Below, one piece after another: positions 1 through 14,877 of a stretch of 64,000 nt of DNA. Each line of letters begins with the position of its first letter. The stretch's first letter is position 1. The notes beneath the pieces were generated by a model, which saw only the letters and a list, made by a program, of their open reading frames with translations, had not been told where the DNA came from and ran no database searches. This DNA is from Natronomicrosphaera sp040876735. Its GTDB lineage: Bacteria > Planctomycetota > Phycisphaerae > Phycisphaerales > Phycisphaeraceae. The translations under genes were made by a program, and so were the position numbers. Location: the NCBI GenBank assembly GCA_040876735.1, contig JBBDPC010000118.1:1-64000 (forward strand), in the 5' to 3' direction.

Positions 1-47
1 TCAGCCTTCCAAGCTGAATGTTGAGGGTTCGAGTCCCTTCGCCCGCT
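1..47 (+). tRNA. tRNA-Gly(TCC), 5' end outside the window
   Basis: Only the 3' part is present. The anticodon stem TCAGC/GCTGA (1-5 with 13-17) encloses the loop CTTCCAA with anticodon TCC at 8-10, which reads GGA glycine codons. A five-base variable loop follows, then the T arm (GAGGG, loop TTCGAGT, CCCTT at 23-39) and the acceptor strand CGCCCGC with discriminator T at 47. No CCA is encoded. The D arm and the 5' acceptor strand lie upstream of the window. Confidence 0.9.
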
Positions 48-173
48 TTCCGGTTTGCAGCCAACCCTTCACAGGGTTCGCCGTGTGCTAACGACTCGGC
101 TGCACCCCGGAGCGCGGGCACGCTAAGCGTGTTTGTTCGCGGGGTTTGCGGTGTGATGACCGCCTGTCCAACG

Positions 174-206
174 GCCCTCGGGCGTCGTACCCCGTGGGCT
201 TTTTTT
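174..206 (+). terminator. Intrinsic terminator behind the tRNA
   Basis: GCCCTCGGG (174-182) pairs with CCCGTGGGC (191-199) with one internal T-T mismatch. The loop has eight bases and seven T residues follow (200-206). This is a textbook rho-independent terminator and probably ends the tRNA-Gly transcript. Confidence 0.75.
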
Positions 207-602
207 ATGCGCCCACCGTTGTGCGTGTCAGCTTGTGAAGCTTACATTCACGCGTACGCCGTCGGCTCGCAACCGAGACGGCCGTTGGGGAAGGGGTAGG
301 GGGCTGGGGAGCGTGTTTGCCGAGCGTATTCCCGGCAGTTTTCCATCACGGAAAGTTTTTGAGGTCGTGGCTCACAACGCCGGCCCGGCCGCAGTCGCCG
401 CCCTTCGACCACACTTCAGTTAGAGGCTCGACCAGGCAATAAGTGCCATACATATTGCGTGGCCGCTCGTTCCAGACGCCGGCGGAGGACGCCGGCCAGG
501 TGTGCTGGCGGACAATAGGGGAATAGAATACAATGAACTCCGAAATTAAGAAAGGGCGGACCGTCATGACGATCATCCGCCCGCTTACCAAGGGGTTCGA
601 GC
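207..602. other. Non-coding gap before hppA with a perfect hairpin
   Basis: No convincing gene is seen. A perfect 7-bp hairpin, GCCGGCG (478-484) and CGCCGGC (490-496) around the loop GAGGA, lies about 105 bases upstream of the hppA start. It has no T run, so it is more likely a leader structure than a terminator. No confident promoter could be picked. Confidence 0.4.
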
Positions 603-3209
<2,607 letters not shown>

Positions 3210-3532
3210 GGGTGCGGAAGGTAGCTACAGATACACGGGTGGAGAGCGTGTGGGTTACGGGGCTGCCACGAGCGCCCGTCGCAGCCCACGTTGTGAACGC
3301 CGCGCTTTCGTCCGTGTCAATCTGGGGCCCTGCGTGGCTTTCTCTCCGCCTTTTCCCGCTGTCATTGTGGATGCCGTTTCCCGCACCGATTTCTCAGCGT
3401 GAAAAAACTCGAAAAGGGAACTGCTTTATTAAAGACTAGATTGTCTTTAACTGTATAATAGCGCCGGCAAACGGGTCGGTGGATCCATACCGGCACGACG
3501 AACGACGGACGCCACAAGAAAAGAGGCTTGTC
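3210..3532. other. Intergenic region carrying the flavoprotein/PFOR promoter
   Basis: No gene is seen. The right half holds the perfect palindrome at 3429-3450 and a TATAAT box described separately. The left half (3210-3400) shows no recognisable feature. Confidence 0.5.
3429..3459 (+). promoter_or_regulatory. Palindromic operator with TATAAT box before the flavoprotein/PFOR operon
   Basis: TTAAAGAC (3429-3436), six bases, then GTCTTTAA (3443-3450) form a perfect 8+8 inverted repeat. TATAAT follows at 3454-3459, so the palindrome covers the place where RNA polymerase would contact the -35 region. The next gene starts at 3533. The layout fits a repressor or redox sensor controlling the operon; the regulator is unknown. 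Confidence 0.5.
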
Positions 3533-4027
3533 ATGACCAGGGACAGTGACGTTCTCACGCGAAGCGCTTCGCTGATTCAACAGCACGGGACCGGCCTGAT
3601 GACCACGGTTGATCCCGACGGCATGCCGTGCAGCCGGTACATGACCGCCGCGATGCTCGGCACGAACGTGCGCCAGCTTTACTGCCTCACCGTGATCCAC
3701 GGCCGCAAGCTCGACCATCTGCGACACAACGCCGCCGTCTGCTGGGTGTTTGCCGACCCCGACCGCGAAGAGGTCGTGACGTTGTACGGCTTCGCTCGAG
3801 CGGTCGACGACATCATCAATGCGGAAAACCTCTGGGACCAACTCATCCGCCATGTCGAACCCTACGGCCTCAGCATGCTCGGGCAACAGGCCGCCAGCGA
3901 GTACTGCTTCGTCAGGACCGAGGTCGACGCGGTGGAATATCTCGACTGCCGGGCGACACCCATCCGAACCCGTCGCGTGCAGATCCGTCACGACGCCGTG
4001 GCGCCGGCTTGGCACAGACCGCGCTGA
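3533..4027 (+). CDS. Pyridoxamine-5'-phosphate-oxidase-like flavin split-barrel protein
   Basis: A 164-residue protein of the FMN-binding split-barrel fold (pyridoxamine phosphate oxidase / general stress protein 26 type). The opening TRSASLIQQHGTGLMTTVDPDGMPCSRYMT and the later VCWVFADPDREEVVTLYGFA are typical of the fold; family members bind flavin or F420 and reduce small molecules. The start was chosen for AAGAGG six bases upstream. It lies 50 bases before the ferredoxin oxidoreductase gene and shares its promoter, which suggests a redox or stress role. The substrate is unknown. Confidence 0.8.
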   Translation: MTRDSDVLTRSASLIQQHGTGLMTTVDPDGMPCSRYMTAAMLGTNVRQLYCLTVIHGRKLDHLRHNAAVCWVFADPDREEVVTLYGFARAVDDIINAENLWDQLIRHVEPYGLSMLGQQAASEYCFVRTEVDAVEYLDCRATPIRTRRVQIRHDAVAPAWHRPR

Positions 4028-4077
4028 CGCCGTCACACCGCGCTGCTTCTTTCCATCGCCCTATTGAGGAAACTTTG

Positions 4078-7665
<3,588 letters not shown>

Positions 7666-7926
7666 GCCGGCGGGCGTCAGTAGCGCGCTTCCAGTACCAC
7701 AACACGATGCGGCCGCACCAGTCGCGGGGGCATGTGCCGTTGAATGAGCAACATGAGCCGGAGGAACCAGATGCGGCGGCCGGATCGATTGGACCAATGC
7801 GGCGGACGCGGCGGCTCGGAGGCTTGCCGAACCATTAGGAGCGGAAGGCGCGTGAATGCGAAATTCAGGAGACGAGGCTGACACGCTGAACCACCTTCGG
7901 AGGGCCTGCTCCAGGCGATCGCCCGC

Positions 7927-9810
7927 TCAGGCGGAGTAGCCGGGGGTGGCGGTCGCTTCCATGCCCGACTCCGGCGGCGCGAGGTCGGCGGCGGGGGTGC
8001 GGGCGACCACGTCGGCGAAGGCCGGCCCCTCGGCCACCGGCGGGGGCACGGCGTCGGTCTGCTCCACCGGCTCAAAGGCGAAGACCCGCGCCGCTTCATC
8101 GCCCCACGTCTGCTCGGGCACGAAACGCAGCCCGGTCGTGCGCAGGTGCAACGGCAGGCGGACGAGGCGGTGGTAGTTGTTGGTTTCGCGGTGGGCCGTC
8201 TGCCACTGGCCGTTCTCGCCGAGGATGTCCAGGCGATAGCCGCGGACGAGCGAACTGGGCACGGCCGAGCGGTCGCCGCGCTGCGGATAGCTGCACGGCA
8301 TGCGCTTGTCGTTCTGGAGGTTGCTGTCGAAGACGAACCGGACGCCGCCGAGCGCGACCGGCTTCGCCCAGCGGTATTCGATGGCCGCGCCGATCGGGCC
8401 GGTCCATGCGTGGGGGTCGTCTTTGCGGTCGCGGTCGAGACCGTCGTGCAGGGGATGGGGGTCTTCGCCCTGGGCGGTGAGGCTGGCGGCGCGGGCGAGT
8501 TCGCTGATCGGGCGGGGGAAGTTGGGCAGCCAGCAGTCGTCGTGCATCAGGGCGTGCTGGAGTTCGGTGAGGTGCGAGCGGTGGATGTCGCGCGGCGTGG
8601 TGTCGTGTTTCACGCAGAGGGCGGCGGCGGTGCCGGCGGCTTGGCCGAGCAAGGCGCAGGTGGCCATGACCCGGGTGGACGAGAGCGCGGCGTGGGTGAC
8701 GCTGATGTTTCGCCCGGCGCAGAGCAGGTTGCGAACGTTGCGGGAGTAGAGGCTGCGGTAGGGGATGCCGTAGGGCGAGGGCGCGGGGTGGAAGACGGTG
8801 GGCTTGCCGGGGTAGAGGATGCCGGCGGGGTGGTGATCGTCCATCGTCCAGCCGCCGAAGGCGATGGTGTCGTCGAACCGGCCTTCGGCGCGGATGTCGT
8901 TTTGCGTGAGGATGTGGTCGCCGAGGTAGCGGCGGTTCTCGCGCTTGCCCGGCAGCGAGCCGACGAATTCCAAGCCCCAGTTCGCCGCCTTCTCGCGCTC
9001 CGGGGCGCGGTTCTTGATGTAGTCCCAGACGCCCCAGGTGATCTTCATCAGCTCATCGCGGATGCGCTCGGCGTCGGTGATGGTGTCATCCAGGCCGCCG
9101 ACTTCGATCCACCAGAAGTTGGCGCCGTTGACGCCGCGCATGCGGTGGGGCATGTCGTCGGGGCTGTTGAACTTGTAGGCCCACTTGGGGGCGATGAACG
9201 GCTGCGGCTCGTCGGTGCGGCGAACCTGGATCAGCAGCGAGTTGCCCATCGTCTTGTCGTCGGCGACGGAAGGCTCGATGTCTTCATCGAACTCGTGGCT
9301 GGCCTCCCGGCCGGTGCGGGTGTCCGCGCCGCTGAGCGGGGCGAGCACGCTGTCGCCCGAGCAGTCGATGAACTGGCGGGCAGCGATGGTGTAGCGGGTC
9401 TGGCTGGTGAGCTGCCAGGCGTCGACGGATTCGATGCGGTGGCCTTCGGGGCTGCGGTGGACCTTCGCGTCGAGGCAGGAGGTGTTGAGCAGCGTGGTGA
9501 GGTTGGGCTGGAAGAAGGCCTTTTCGTAGAGGACGGTGTCCCAGATGTGGTAGTGGCCGGCGGGGTTGCGGTAGGCGTTTTCGAGCTGGATTTCTTCGAG
9601 GATGCCGGTTTCTTTGTTGTGGTCGCCGTGGGCGCCGCAGATCCACATGCGGATCTCGCTGCTGGCGTTGCCGCCGAGGACGGGGCGGTCGTGGACGAGG
9701 ACGGTTTTCGCGCCGTGACGGGCGGCCGCGATGGCGGCGCAGAGGCCCGCCATGCCGCCGCCGACGACGCAGACGTCGGCTTCGAGGGTTTCGTGGGGGA
9801 ACGGGGGCAT
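7927..9810 (-). CDS. FAD-dependent oxidoreductase (FAD_oxidored type)
   Basis: A 627-residue flavoprotein. The N terminus has a dinucleotide-binding motif, VCVVGGGMAGLCAAIAAARHG, then VLGGNASSEIRMWICGAHG, typical of the FAD_oxidored (PF12831) proteins common in planctomycete and Bacteroidetes sugar loci. The substrate is not known. The last 150 residues look like an added beta-sandwich. No signal peptide is visible. The ATG at 9810 is preferred because the family begins close to the nucleotide-binding motif; an in-frame extension to 9900 has no better ribosome site. It is the last gene of a three-gene minus-strand set (phosphoesterase, beta-helix protein, this), separated from its neighbour by a palindromic repeat. 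Confidence 0.85.
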   Translation of the reverse strand: MPPFPHETLEADVCVVGGGMAGLCAAIAAARHGAKTVLVHDRPVLGGNASSEIRMWICGAHGDHNKETGILEEIQLENAYRNPAGHYHIWDTVLYEKAFFQPNLTTLLNTSCLDAKVHRSPEGHRIESVDAWQLTSQTRYTIAARQFIDCSGDSVLAPLSGADTRTGREASHEFDEDIEPSVADDKTMGNSLLIQVRRTDEPQPFIAPKWAYKFNSPDDMPHRMRGVNGANFWWIEVGGLDDTITDAERIRDELMKITWGVWDYIKNRAPEREKAANWGLEFVGSLPGKRENRRYLGDHILTQNDIRAEGRFDDTIAFGGWTMDDHHPAGILYPGKPTVFHPAPSPYGIPYRSLYSRNVRNLLCAGRNISVTHAALSSTRVMATCALLGQAAGTAAALCVKHDTTPRDIHRSHLTELQHALMHDDCWLPNFPRPISELARAASLTAQGEDPHPLHDGLDRDRKDDPHAWTGPIGAAIEYRWAKPVALGGVRFVFDSNLQNDKRMPCSYPQRGDRSAVPSSLVRGYRLDILGENGQWQTAHRETNNYHRLVRLPLHLRTTGLRFVPEQTWGDEAARVFAFEPVEQTDAVPPPVAEGPAFADVVARTPAADLAPPESGMEATATPGYSA

Positions 9811-9901
9811 GGGCGTGTTACCGTAGGTTGGGGAAGCAGGGGGGCAAAGGCATGCATGATACTGACGTTTTGCGATGAGCTGGTTTCGCCTTTGCGTCAT
9901 T

Positions 9902-10004
9902 TATTGAGCTTTGAGCCGTTCGCTTGAAGCGATTAGCCAGCGATCAGCCGAACGGAGGGGGCATTCTGGCTGAAGGCTTAAAGCGAACGGCTCAAAGCTC
10001 AATA
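9902..10004. repeat. 103-bp palindromic repeat, copy A
   Basis: The element is bounded by a perfect 24-bp terminal inverted repeat, 9902-9925 (beginning TATTGAGCTTTGAGCC) and 9981-10004 (ending GGCTCAAAGCTCAATA). The interior carries CATTCTGGCTGAAGGCTT, which reappears inverted in copies B (12418-12521) and C (28009-28111). It encodes nothing. It occupies most of the gap between the FAD oxidoreductase and the beta-helix gene. GTCATT occurs at 9896-9901 and again at 10009-10014, but four bases away from the element end, so it is not a clean target duplication. Confidence 0.85.
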
Positions 10005-10113
10005 GGAAGTCATTGGGAGTCAAGGGATCGGCTTGGGCGGTCGTGCAGGAAGTTGGCCAGGCAGTACGCCAGCGTGTGACAGCCGCGTCCACGTCATCTG
10101 GAAAAACCTGGGA

Positions 10114-12318
10114 TTACGAGGCACTGGTCGTCGGCGGTATGACTGTGGCGTCCCGATCAACCGTGGTAGCGGATAACGGCCAGAGAACGATGCAGTTCTG
10201 GTCGGCAGGATCGAGCCTTCCGAACTGGTTTGGCGGAGCGTCGGCAGGACAAGCCAGGCCACATAACGGTGGGGCGGGTTTGATCTGCTGGAACGGGCCT
10301 GGCAGCGGCCTCTCCGGCAGGGGCTGGCCGAAGTAGTCACCGTCAAGCGTCTCGAAGCGGAGGGTTGGCACCTGCTGCGCCGCGTCATCCATGAAGAACG
10401 TCAGGCGTGTTGTGCCGGGGGCGAAGTTCAGTCGCAGCAGCGTTGGCCAGCGGCTGTGCTGGTCGAACCCGGTGACGCACTGCCATTCTTCCAGGGTGAG
10501 GAAGGGCACGCGGCGGACCCGGTCGGGGCTGAGGTTGTCGGCGCCGGGCAGGTTGGCCTGCTTCAGTGCATCGACGATCTGCCGGGCGAGGTGGGCCTCG
10601 TCGATGCGCCGCTTGTTGGTGGTGACGGCGAACAGCGGGCGGTCGAACGGTTGAGCGAAGGTTTCATGGGTCCAGCGGTCGAAGCTGCCGGCGAAGAGGT
10701 TGGCGTCGCAGCGGTTGCCGGTGGAGCGGGGATGCTCGGGTGGCAGGCAGAGTTCGCCAGCGTGGTTGGCGAAGAAGAGGTTGTTGGCAATGGTCCAGCG
10801 CGAGGCGCAGCCCGGTTCTTTGCCAACGCGCTTGCCGTCCTGGTAGATGCCCGGCTCGCGATCCGTGGCGGCGTGGGCCCAGAGGCCGAAGTGGGCGTTG
10901 TCCATGACCAGGTTGTGAGCGAAGGTGACGCCGGAGGCGTCGTGGCTGTAGACGCCGTCGCCGGGCTCGCGAACCCCCGGGCTGGTCTGGGCGATGACGT
11001 TGTGATCGACCATGAGCGGGCCGTTGCCCAGTTCGATGAACAGGCCTGCGCCCTGGTTGGTGATGATGGTGTTGCGCGTGACGCGGGCTTCGTGCCACAT
11101 GTTGTCCAGCCAGAGCCCGTAGCAGCGGTTGTCGCGGATGAGGTTGCCTTCGATGTGTCCGCGCAGGAAGAAGTGGAGCTTGATGCCGCCGGTTTCGGGG
11201 CTGGTGAAGCCGAGCCGGTTGTTGCGTTCGATGCGGTTGTGGAGGATGCGGGTGTAGGGGCTGTTGATGCCGGCGATGCCGCCGCCGCCGTGATCGGAGA
11301 TGGTGTTGAAGCGGATGATGTGATGGCCGGTGGCGCCACGCGGAGGGGCGTCCTGTTCCAGGCCGTCGGCATCGTTCGTGCCTTCGCTGCCGATGTCCAG
11401 GCCAAGGCTGGTGCCGAAGCGGATGGTGTTGTGTTCGATGAGCCAGTGGTGCCCGCTGCGTGTGGAGAGGACGCCGGCCTGAGGCGCGCCCTTGGCGTGA
11501 TAGAAGCCGGAGGGGAAGTTGGTTGCGCCATGCTCCATGACAAAGCCGCGGACGTGGATGTGGCCCAGGCCTCGGCGGTAGGGGGCGAAGCAGCGCGACC
11601 GGGTGGTGAGTTCAAAGACCTGCTCGCCCAAAGCCTGTCTGTCGACCGGCGGATGCAGGTAGAGGCCCATGCCGTCGGCCGCGGCCAGCCAACTGCCGGG
11701 ATGGCGTCGAAGGTCCGTCCAGTCGGCGACCTGAAGCAGCGGTTCGCCGCGGCTGAACAGTTCGCCGACGACGAGCGAGGCCTGCGTGGTCGATGATTCG
11801 CCGTGCGTTTCGCCGTAGGGATCGATTGCCGCGCCGTTGGCACAGGGGGCGGCGAGCATCGCGATGGCAAAGGGGTTGTAACTGGCCGGGAAGTCGGGCC
11901 AGTCCTCGGCCTGCGGGTCGTGGACGCGGAACAATGCCGGATCGAACGCAGCGTAAACGATGTCGCGTTCATCGGGCACGCTCCGCCAGTGGGGCTGCCA
12001 GAGGTCGGAGGCCTTGATGACGACCTGCTCGCCCGGCGCTGCCTGGTAGACGATGGGGCAGTCGGGTTTGCCGCTGTAACGGGGAGCGACACGTTCACGG
12101 TACGTGCCTTCGCATACCTGCACGACGTCACCTGGCTGAGCACGCCACGCGGCAGCGGTGATGGTGCGTAACGGGCGATCGGCGGCGCCGTCATTTTCAT
12201 CTGAGGCATCGGGATGTTGATTGGCAACCAGCCAGACACGCCCGCTTGCAGGATGCGCGAGAGACGCATCACAACCATGTTGGGTGTCTGACGGACTAGG
12301 AGAGTGAGTATCAGGCAT
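10114..12318 (-). CDS. Right-handed beta-helix glycosidase, GH120-like
   Basis: 734 residues. The opening (PDASDENDGAADRPLRTITAAAWRAQPGDVVQVCEGTYRE, then PIVYQAAPGEQVVIKASD) matches the layout of GH120 beta-xylosidases and related parallel beta-helix proteins. Residues about 250-530 are a long run of N-rich coils such as HNRIERNNRLG and DNRCYGLWLDNMW. No signal peptide is visible, so it may act in the cytoplasm on imported oligosaccharides. The ATG at 12318 has no strong Shine-Dalgarno. Middle gene of the minus-strand set; palindromic repeats lie on both sides. The fold is secure; the GH120 assignment is a resemblance and could instead be an uncharacterised beta-helix lyase. Confidence 0.65.
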   Translation of the reverse strand: MPDTHSPSPSDTQHGCDASLAHPASGRVWLVANQHPDASDENDGAADRPLRTITAAAWRAQPGDVVQVCEGTYRERVAPRYSGKPDCPIVYQAAPGEQVVIKASDLWQPHWRSVPDERDIVYAAFDPALFRVHDPQAEDWPDFPASYNPFAIAMLAAPCANGAAIDPYGETHGESSTTQASLVVGELFSRGEPLLQVADWTDLRRHPGSWLAAADGMGLYLHPPVDRQALGEQVFELTTRSRCFAPYRRGLGHIHVRGFVMEHGATNFPSGFYHAKGAPQAGVLSTRSGHHWLIEHNTIRFGTSLGLDIGSEGTNDADGLEQDAPPRGATGHHIIRFNTISDHGGGGIAGINSPYTRILHNRIERNNRLGFTSPETGGIKLHFFLRGHIEGNLIRDNRCYGLWLDNMWHEARVTRNTIITNQGAGLFIELGNGPLMVDHNVIAQTSPGVREPGDGVYSHDASGVTFAHNLVMDNAHFGLWAHAATDREPGIYQDGKRVGKEPGCASRWTIANNLFFANHAGELCLPPEHPRSTGNRCDANLFAGSFDRWTHETFAQPFDRPLFAVTTNKRRIDEAHLARQIVDALKQANLPGADNLSPDRVRRVPFLTLEEWQCVTGFDQHSRWPTLLRLNFAPGTTRLTFFMDDAAQQVPTLRFETLDGDYFGQPLPERPLPGPFQQIKPAPPLCGLACPADAPPNQFGRLDPADQNCIVLWPLSATTVDRDATVIPPTTSAS

Positions 12319-12417
12319 GGACGATCAAAACTTTACGCAGGTATGTTCAACAGAAAATTAATATGCCCGGTGCGATATCGGCCGATTGGGCCTGGCTTGG
12401 ATCGCGATGCCGGGACT

Positions 12418-12521
12418 TATTGAACCTTAAGCCGTCAGCTTTAAGCCTTCAGCCAGAATGTTCCCGTCTGTTCAGTCTGTCGCGGGCTCATGGTTTAAAG
12501 CGAACGGCTCAAGGCTCAATA
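12418..12521. repeat. 103-bp palindromic repeat, copy B
   Basis: Inverted relative to copy A: AAGCCTTCAGCCAGAATG near 12431-12450 is the reverse complement of the copy A core. Its terminal arms (starting TATTGAACCTTAAGCC and ending GGCTCAAGGCTCAATA) pair with a few mismatches. The right end overlaps the 3' end of the phosphoesterase gene: the stop codon TGA lies inside the TATTGA terminus of the element. Confidence 0.8.
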
Positions 12522-14585
12522 AGCTGTGCTGGGCATCGCATCCGCATCAATGCCATCCGTTTCGGTGGTGCGTGGGGGCCAGCGTACCTCATCAAGCAGC
12601 GCGCTGTCGACACCGACCGCACGCAACGTCGCCATCTCGCTCGTGACTTCCAGCAGACAGTGATGATGTTGCATCGAGCGGGTGATGCCGTATGGGTTGC
12701 GCTGATGGTCGGAACTGGCCTTGTAGAGATAAGCCCCGGCGCCCGCGGCAATGATCGTGGTGACGCCGCCCGGTGGCTCGGAACGTTCGTAGCTGTGGTC
12801 ATGCCCGCTGAACAGGGCGGTCACACGGTGCCGCGCCAGCACCGGGAGGATCGTCTCCCGGCTGGCGGCGACGGGCGGTTCGACCAGCCGGCCCGACTCG
12901 TCGGTGCGGGTGTGCACGCCTGACGACCACGGTGCGTAATGGTTGAACGCGAAAATGTACCGGGCCTTGGTCTCTCGAAGAACTGCATCGAGCCGGGCTA
13001 ACAGGGAGCTTTGGGGTGACCAGTCCGCACCGCCGTCGATGCCGATCAGCAGCGTGTCGCCGATCTGCTGACTCCACAAGGGGCCGGGCGTGGGCTGGAG
13101 TCCCATCGCCTCGGGCAAGGGGGATTGTTCGTCATGGTTGCCGGGCACGAGGTAAAGCGGCACACGATCAAACAACGGTGCCGCGCGTGAAAAAAAGTCG
13201 CGATCCCATTCCCAGTCGTGACGGCCGTGGCTGACGGCATCGCCCACGAACACCAGCAGGTCGGGATCGGCATCGGCAATCTGCGTCGCCACGCGGGCCC
13301 AGACATCCGGCAATGGGCCGGCGTCCGCCGCAATGGCCAACCGCAGCACATCGGCTCGCGGCGGTCGAGGTGCGACACCGCAGTACGTTCGCAGCGGCGC
13401 GTCGCGCGGGCTGTCGTCGTCGAGGGTCACGCGGTACGACGTCGCATCCCCCTGCTCTTCAAAGGGCAGATCGAACTGGTGAACGGTGCCCGGTGGTGAA
13501 TGATATGCCTGGCGGTTGACGTGTAGCGTGACGCCGACGCTTGCGGTGGTTCGGCAGGCCAGGCCCCACCCGCTTGGCCCAAGCCCGATCACCGGAGTGG
13601 TTTGAAAGCGTGCCGCCGCCGCGGGCACCCCCAACAGCCGAGCGGTGGCGTGAACGCGCGGTGCGGCGCCGGTGGCCCGGAAGACCTGCAACGGCGTCAA
13701 CGCCTGAACACAAACCGTGGACTCCAGTTGCCAGTGAGACTGCAAGACGTTCTGGCCCGGATGAACCAGCCGTGTCGGGATGCCAGGCGTCGCGTGGTAC
13801 AGCATGCCCGGCAGCGGTGTCGGGACACGCTGTCCATTGAGCAAGGGTGGATCATCGCAGGGCGACTCCAGCGTCAGCGAGGCAAAACGATCCGCGTGCT
13901 GCACATCGAATCGCCGACGAGCTTCCAGACTCACCGGCGTCTTGCGATCGTCACCTGCGGCGGGCTCGCGCGTCGCTTCGCTGGCGAACGCCCACCCGCC
14001 GCTGCCGCCGACCACCCGCACCGCCAGAACATGCCGGCCCGCTTCCAGATCCAACGTGAACTCGTGCCCGCGCTCCGTCAACCGCCAGGCATTCCCCCCC
14101 GACATGGTATGGAACCGGCATGTCCCGTCGACCCACCAGCGCATCCACCAATCAGCGCCGGCATGGATCGTCACACGCGCTGCTTCAGGCAGAGCCCACT
14201 CGGTCAACAGGTATGCTGCCTGGAAACTGCTGTGCCTGCCGAAACGCGACGCCAGATCAATGACGCCATCGGCATTTGCAATCAGTTCAGTGCCGGTCAG
14301 CGTCCGCCCGTCGAGATGAAGCGCCTCGCCCGCTTGCCAGCGACGCAGTTGCGAAGCCAGGGCCTTGTCTACTTGTTCGTCATCCTTCACGACGTCCTGA
14401 TTCGGGAGCACGAAGGCGGTCCACTGTCTGGGCCAGTGCATCGGCTGACGCAAGGGCATGAGTTCGGCCACCGCCGCGGTGGGTTCCCGATGCCAGGCGC
14501 TGTGTTTGCTCGCCCGCGCGGCGCGATATTCCCAATTCGATCCGGTGGTGAGATCGACCACTGTGTCTGAACGGTCCGCATCCAT
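12516..14585 (-). CDS. Calcineurin-like metallophosphoesterase with N-terminal beta-sandwich region
   Basis: 689 residues. The start at 14585 has GGAGGA about eight bases upstream, clearly better than in-frame codons further out. The C-terminal part (about 465-680) carries metallophosphoesterase motifs: GDAVSHG, VPGNHDE and SGHDHSYERS, with only the aspartate of the first D-x-H motif evident (ADAGP). The first 340 residues look like beta-sandwich domains (for instance GADWWMRWWVDG), as found in front of glycosidases. No signal peptide is seen. The substrate is unknown; a sugar phosphate or phosphorylated polymer would suit the context. First gene of the set divergent from the LacI gene at 14878; its stop lies in palindromic repeat B. 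Confidence 0.8.
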   Translation of the reverse strand: MDADRSDTVVDLTTGSNWEYRAARASKHSAWHREPTAAVAELMPLRQPMHWPRQWTAFVLPNQDVVKDDEQVDKALASQLRRWQAGEALHLDGRTLTGTELIANADGVIDLASRFGRHSSFQAAYLLTEWALPEAARVTIHAGADWWMRWWVDGTCRFHTMSGGNAWRLTERGHEFTLDLEAGRHVLAVRVVGGSGGWAFASEATREPAAGDDRKTPVSLEARRRFDVQHADRFASLTLESPCDDPPLLNGQRVPTPLPGMLYHATPGIPTRLVHPGQNVLQSHWQLESTVCVQALTPLQVFRATGAAPRVHATARLLGVPAAAARFQTTPVIGLGPSGWGLACRTTASVGVTLHVNRQAYHSPPGTVHQFDLPFEEQGDATSYRVTLDDDSPRDAPLRTYCGVAPRPPRADVLRLAIAADAGPLPDVWARVATQIADADPDLLVFVGDAVSHGRHDWEWDRDFFSRAAPLFDRVPLYLVPGNHDEQSPLPEAMGLQPTPGPLWSQQIGDTLLIGIDGGADWSPQSSLLARLDAVLRETKARYIFAFNHYAPWSSGVHTRTDESGRLVEPPVAASRETILPVLARHRVTALFSGHDHSYERSEPPGGVTTIIAAGAGAYLYKASSDHQRNPYGITRSMQHHHCLLEVTSEMATLRAVGVDSALLDEVRWPPRTTETDGIDADAMPSTAY

Positions 14586-14775
14586 TGGTGTCCTCCAAAC
14601 GACATCCTGCAGGCCCATCATAGCCCAGCCCGGACGTTCGTCTTCGCACGGGTGACGCAGAGCCAGTTGGCTCGGAACGCGAGTCGTCATCCAGCCGTAC
14701 GCGCTCGAACGCCCACCCTCGAGACTCGGCCTCATGCCACAGCAGAGGCCATGCCTCGGCCACGGGGCGCGATGA

Positions 14776-14822
14776 TTGACCAGCTCGATAGGCCATATTA
14801 CCTTATTTCAAACGATTGAAAT
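14776..14822 (+). promoter_or_regulatory. LacI-type operator in the phosphoesterase/LacI divergent promoter
   Basis: ATTTCAAACGATTGAAAT at 14805-14822 is an 18-bp palindrome centred on CG with one mismatch, the usual shape of a LacI-family operator. A TTGACC hexamer lies at 14776-14781. The site sits between the divergent starts at 14585 and 14878 and is probably bound by the adjacent LacI protein. Confidence 0.55.
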
Positions 14823-14877
14823 TTGTGCGCAGGCTCTATGTTGTGGGAGCTATTGCCGGTATTGGAGTTGCGTCGCA

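Noticed and set aside
18..299. A 93-codon frame starting inside the tRNA
   Set aside because: It overlaps the tRNA and its terminator and has no family-like sequence.
9896..10014. GTCATT on both sides of repeat A as a target-site duplication
   Set aside because: The right copy is four bases away from the element end, and copies B and C show no such duplication, so chance is likely.
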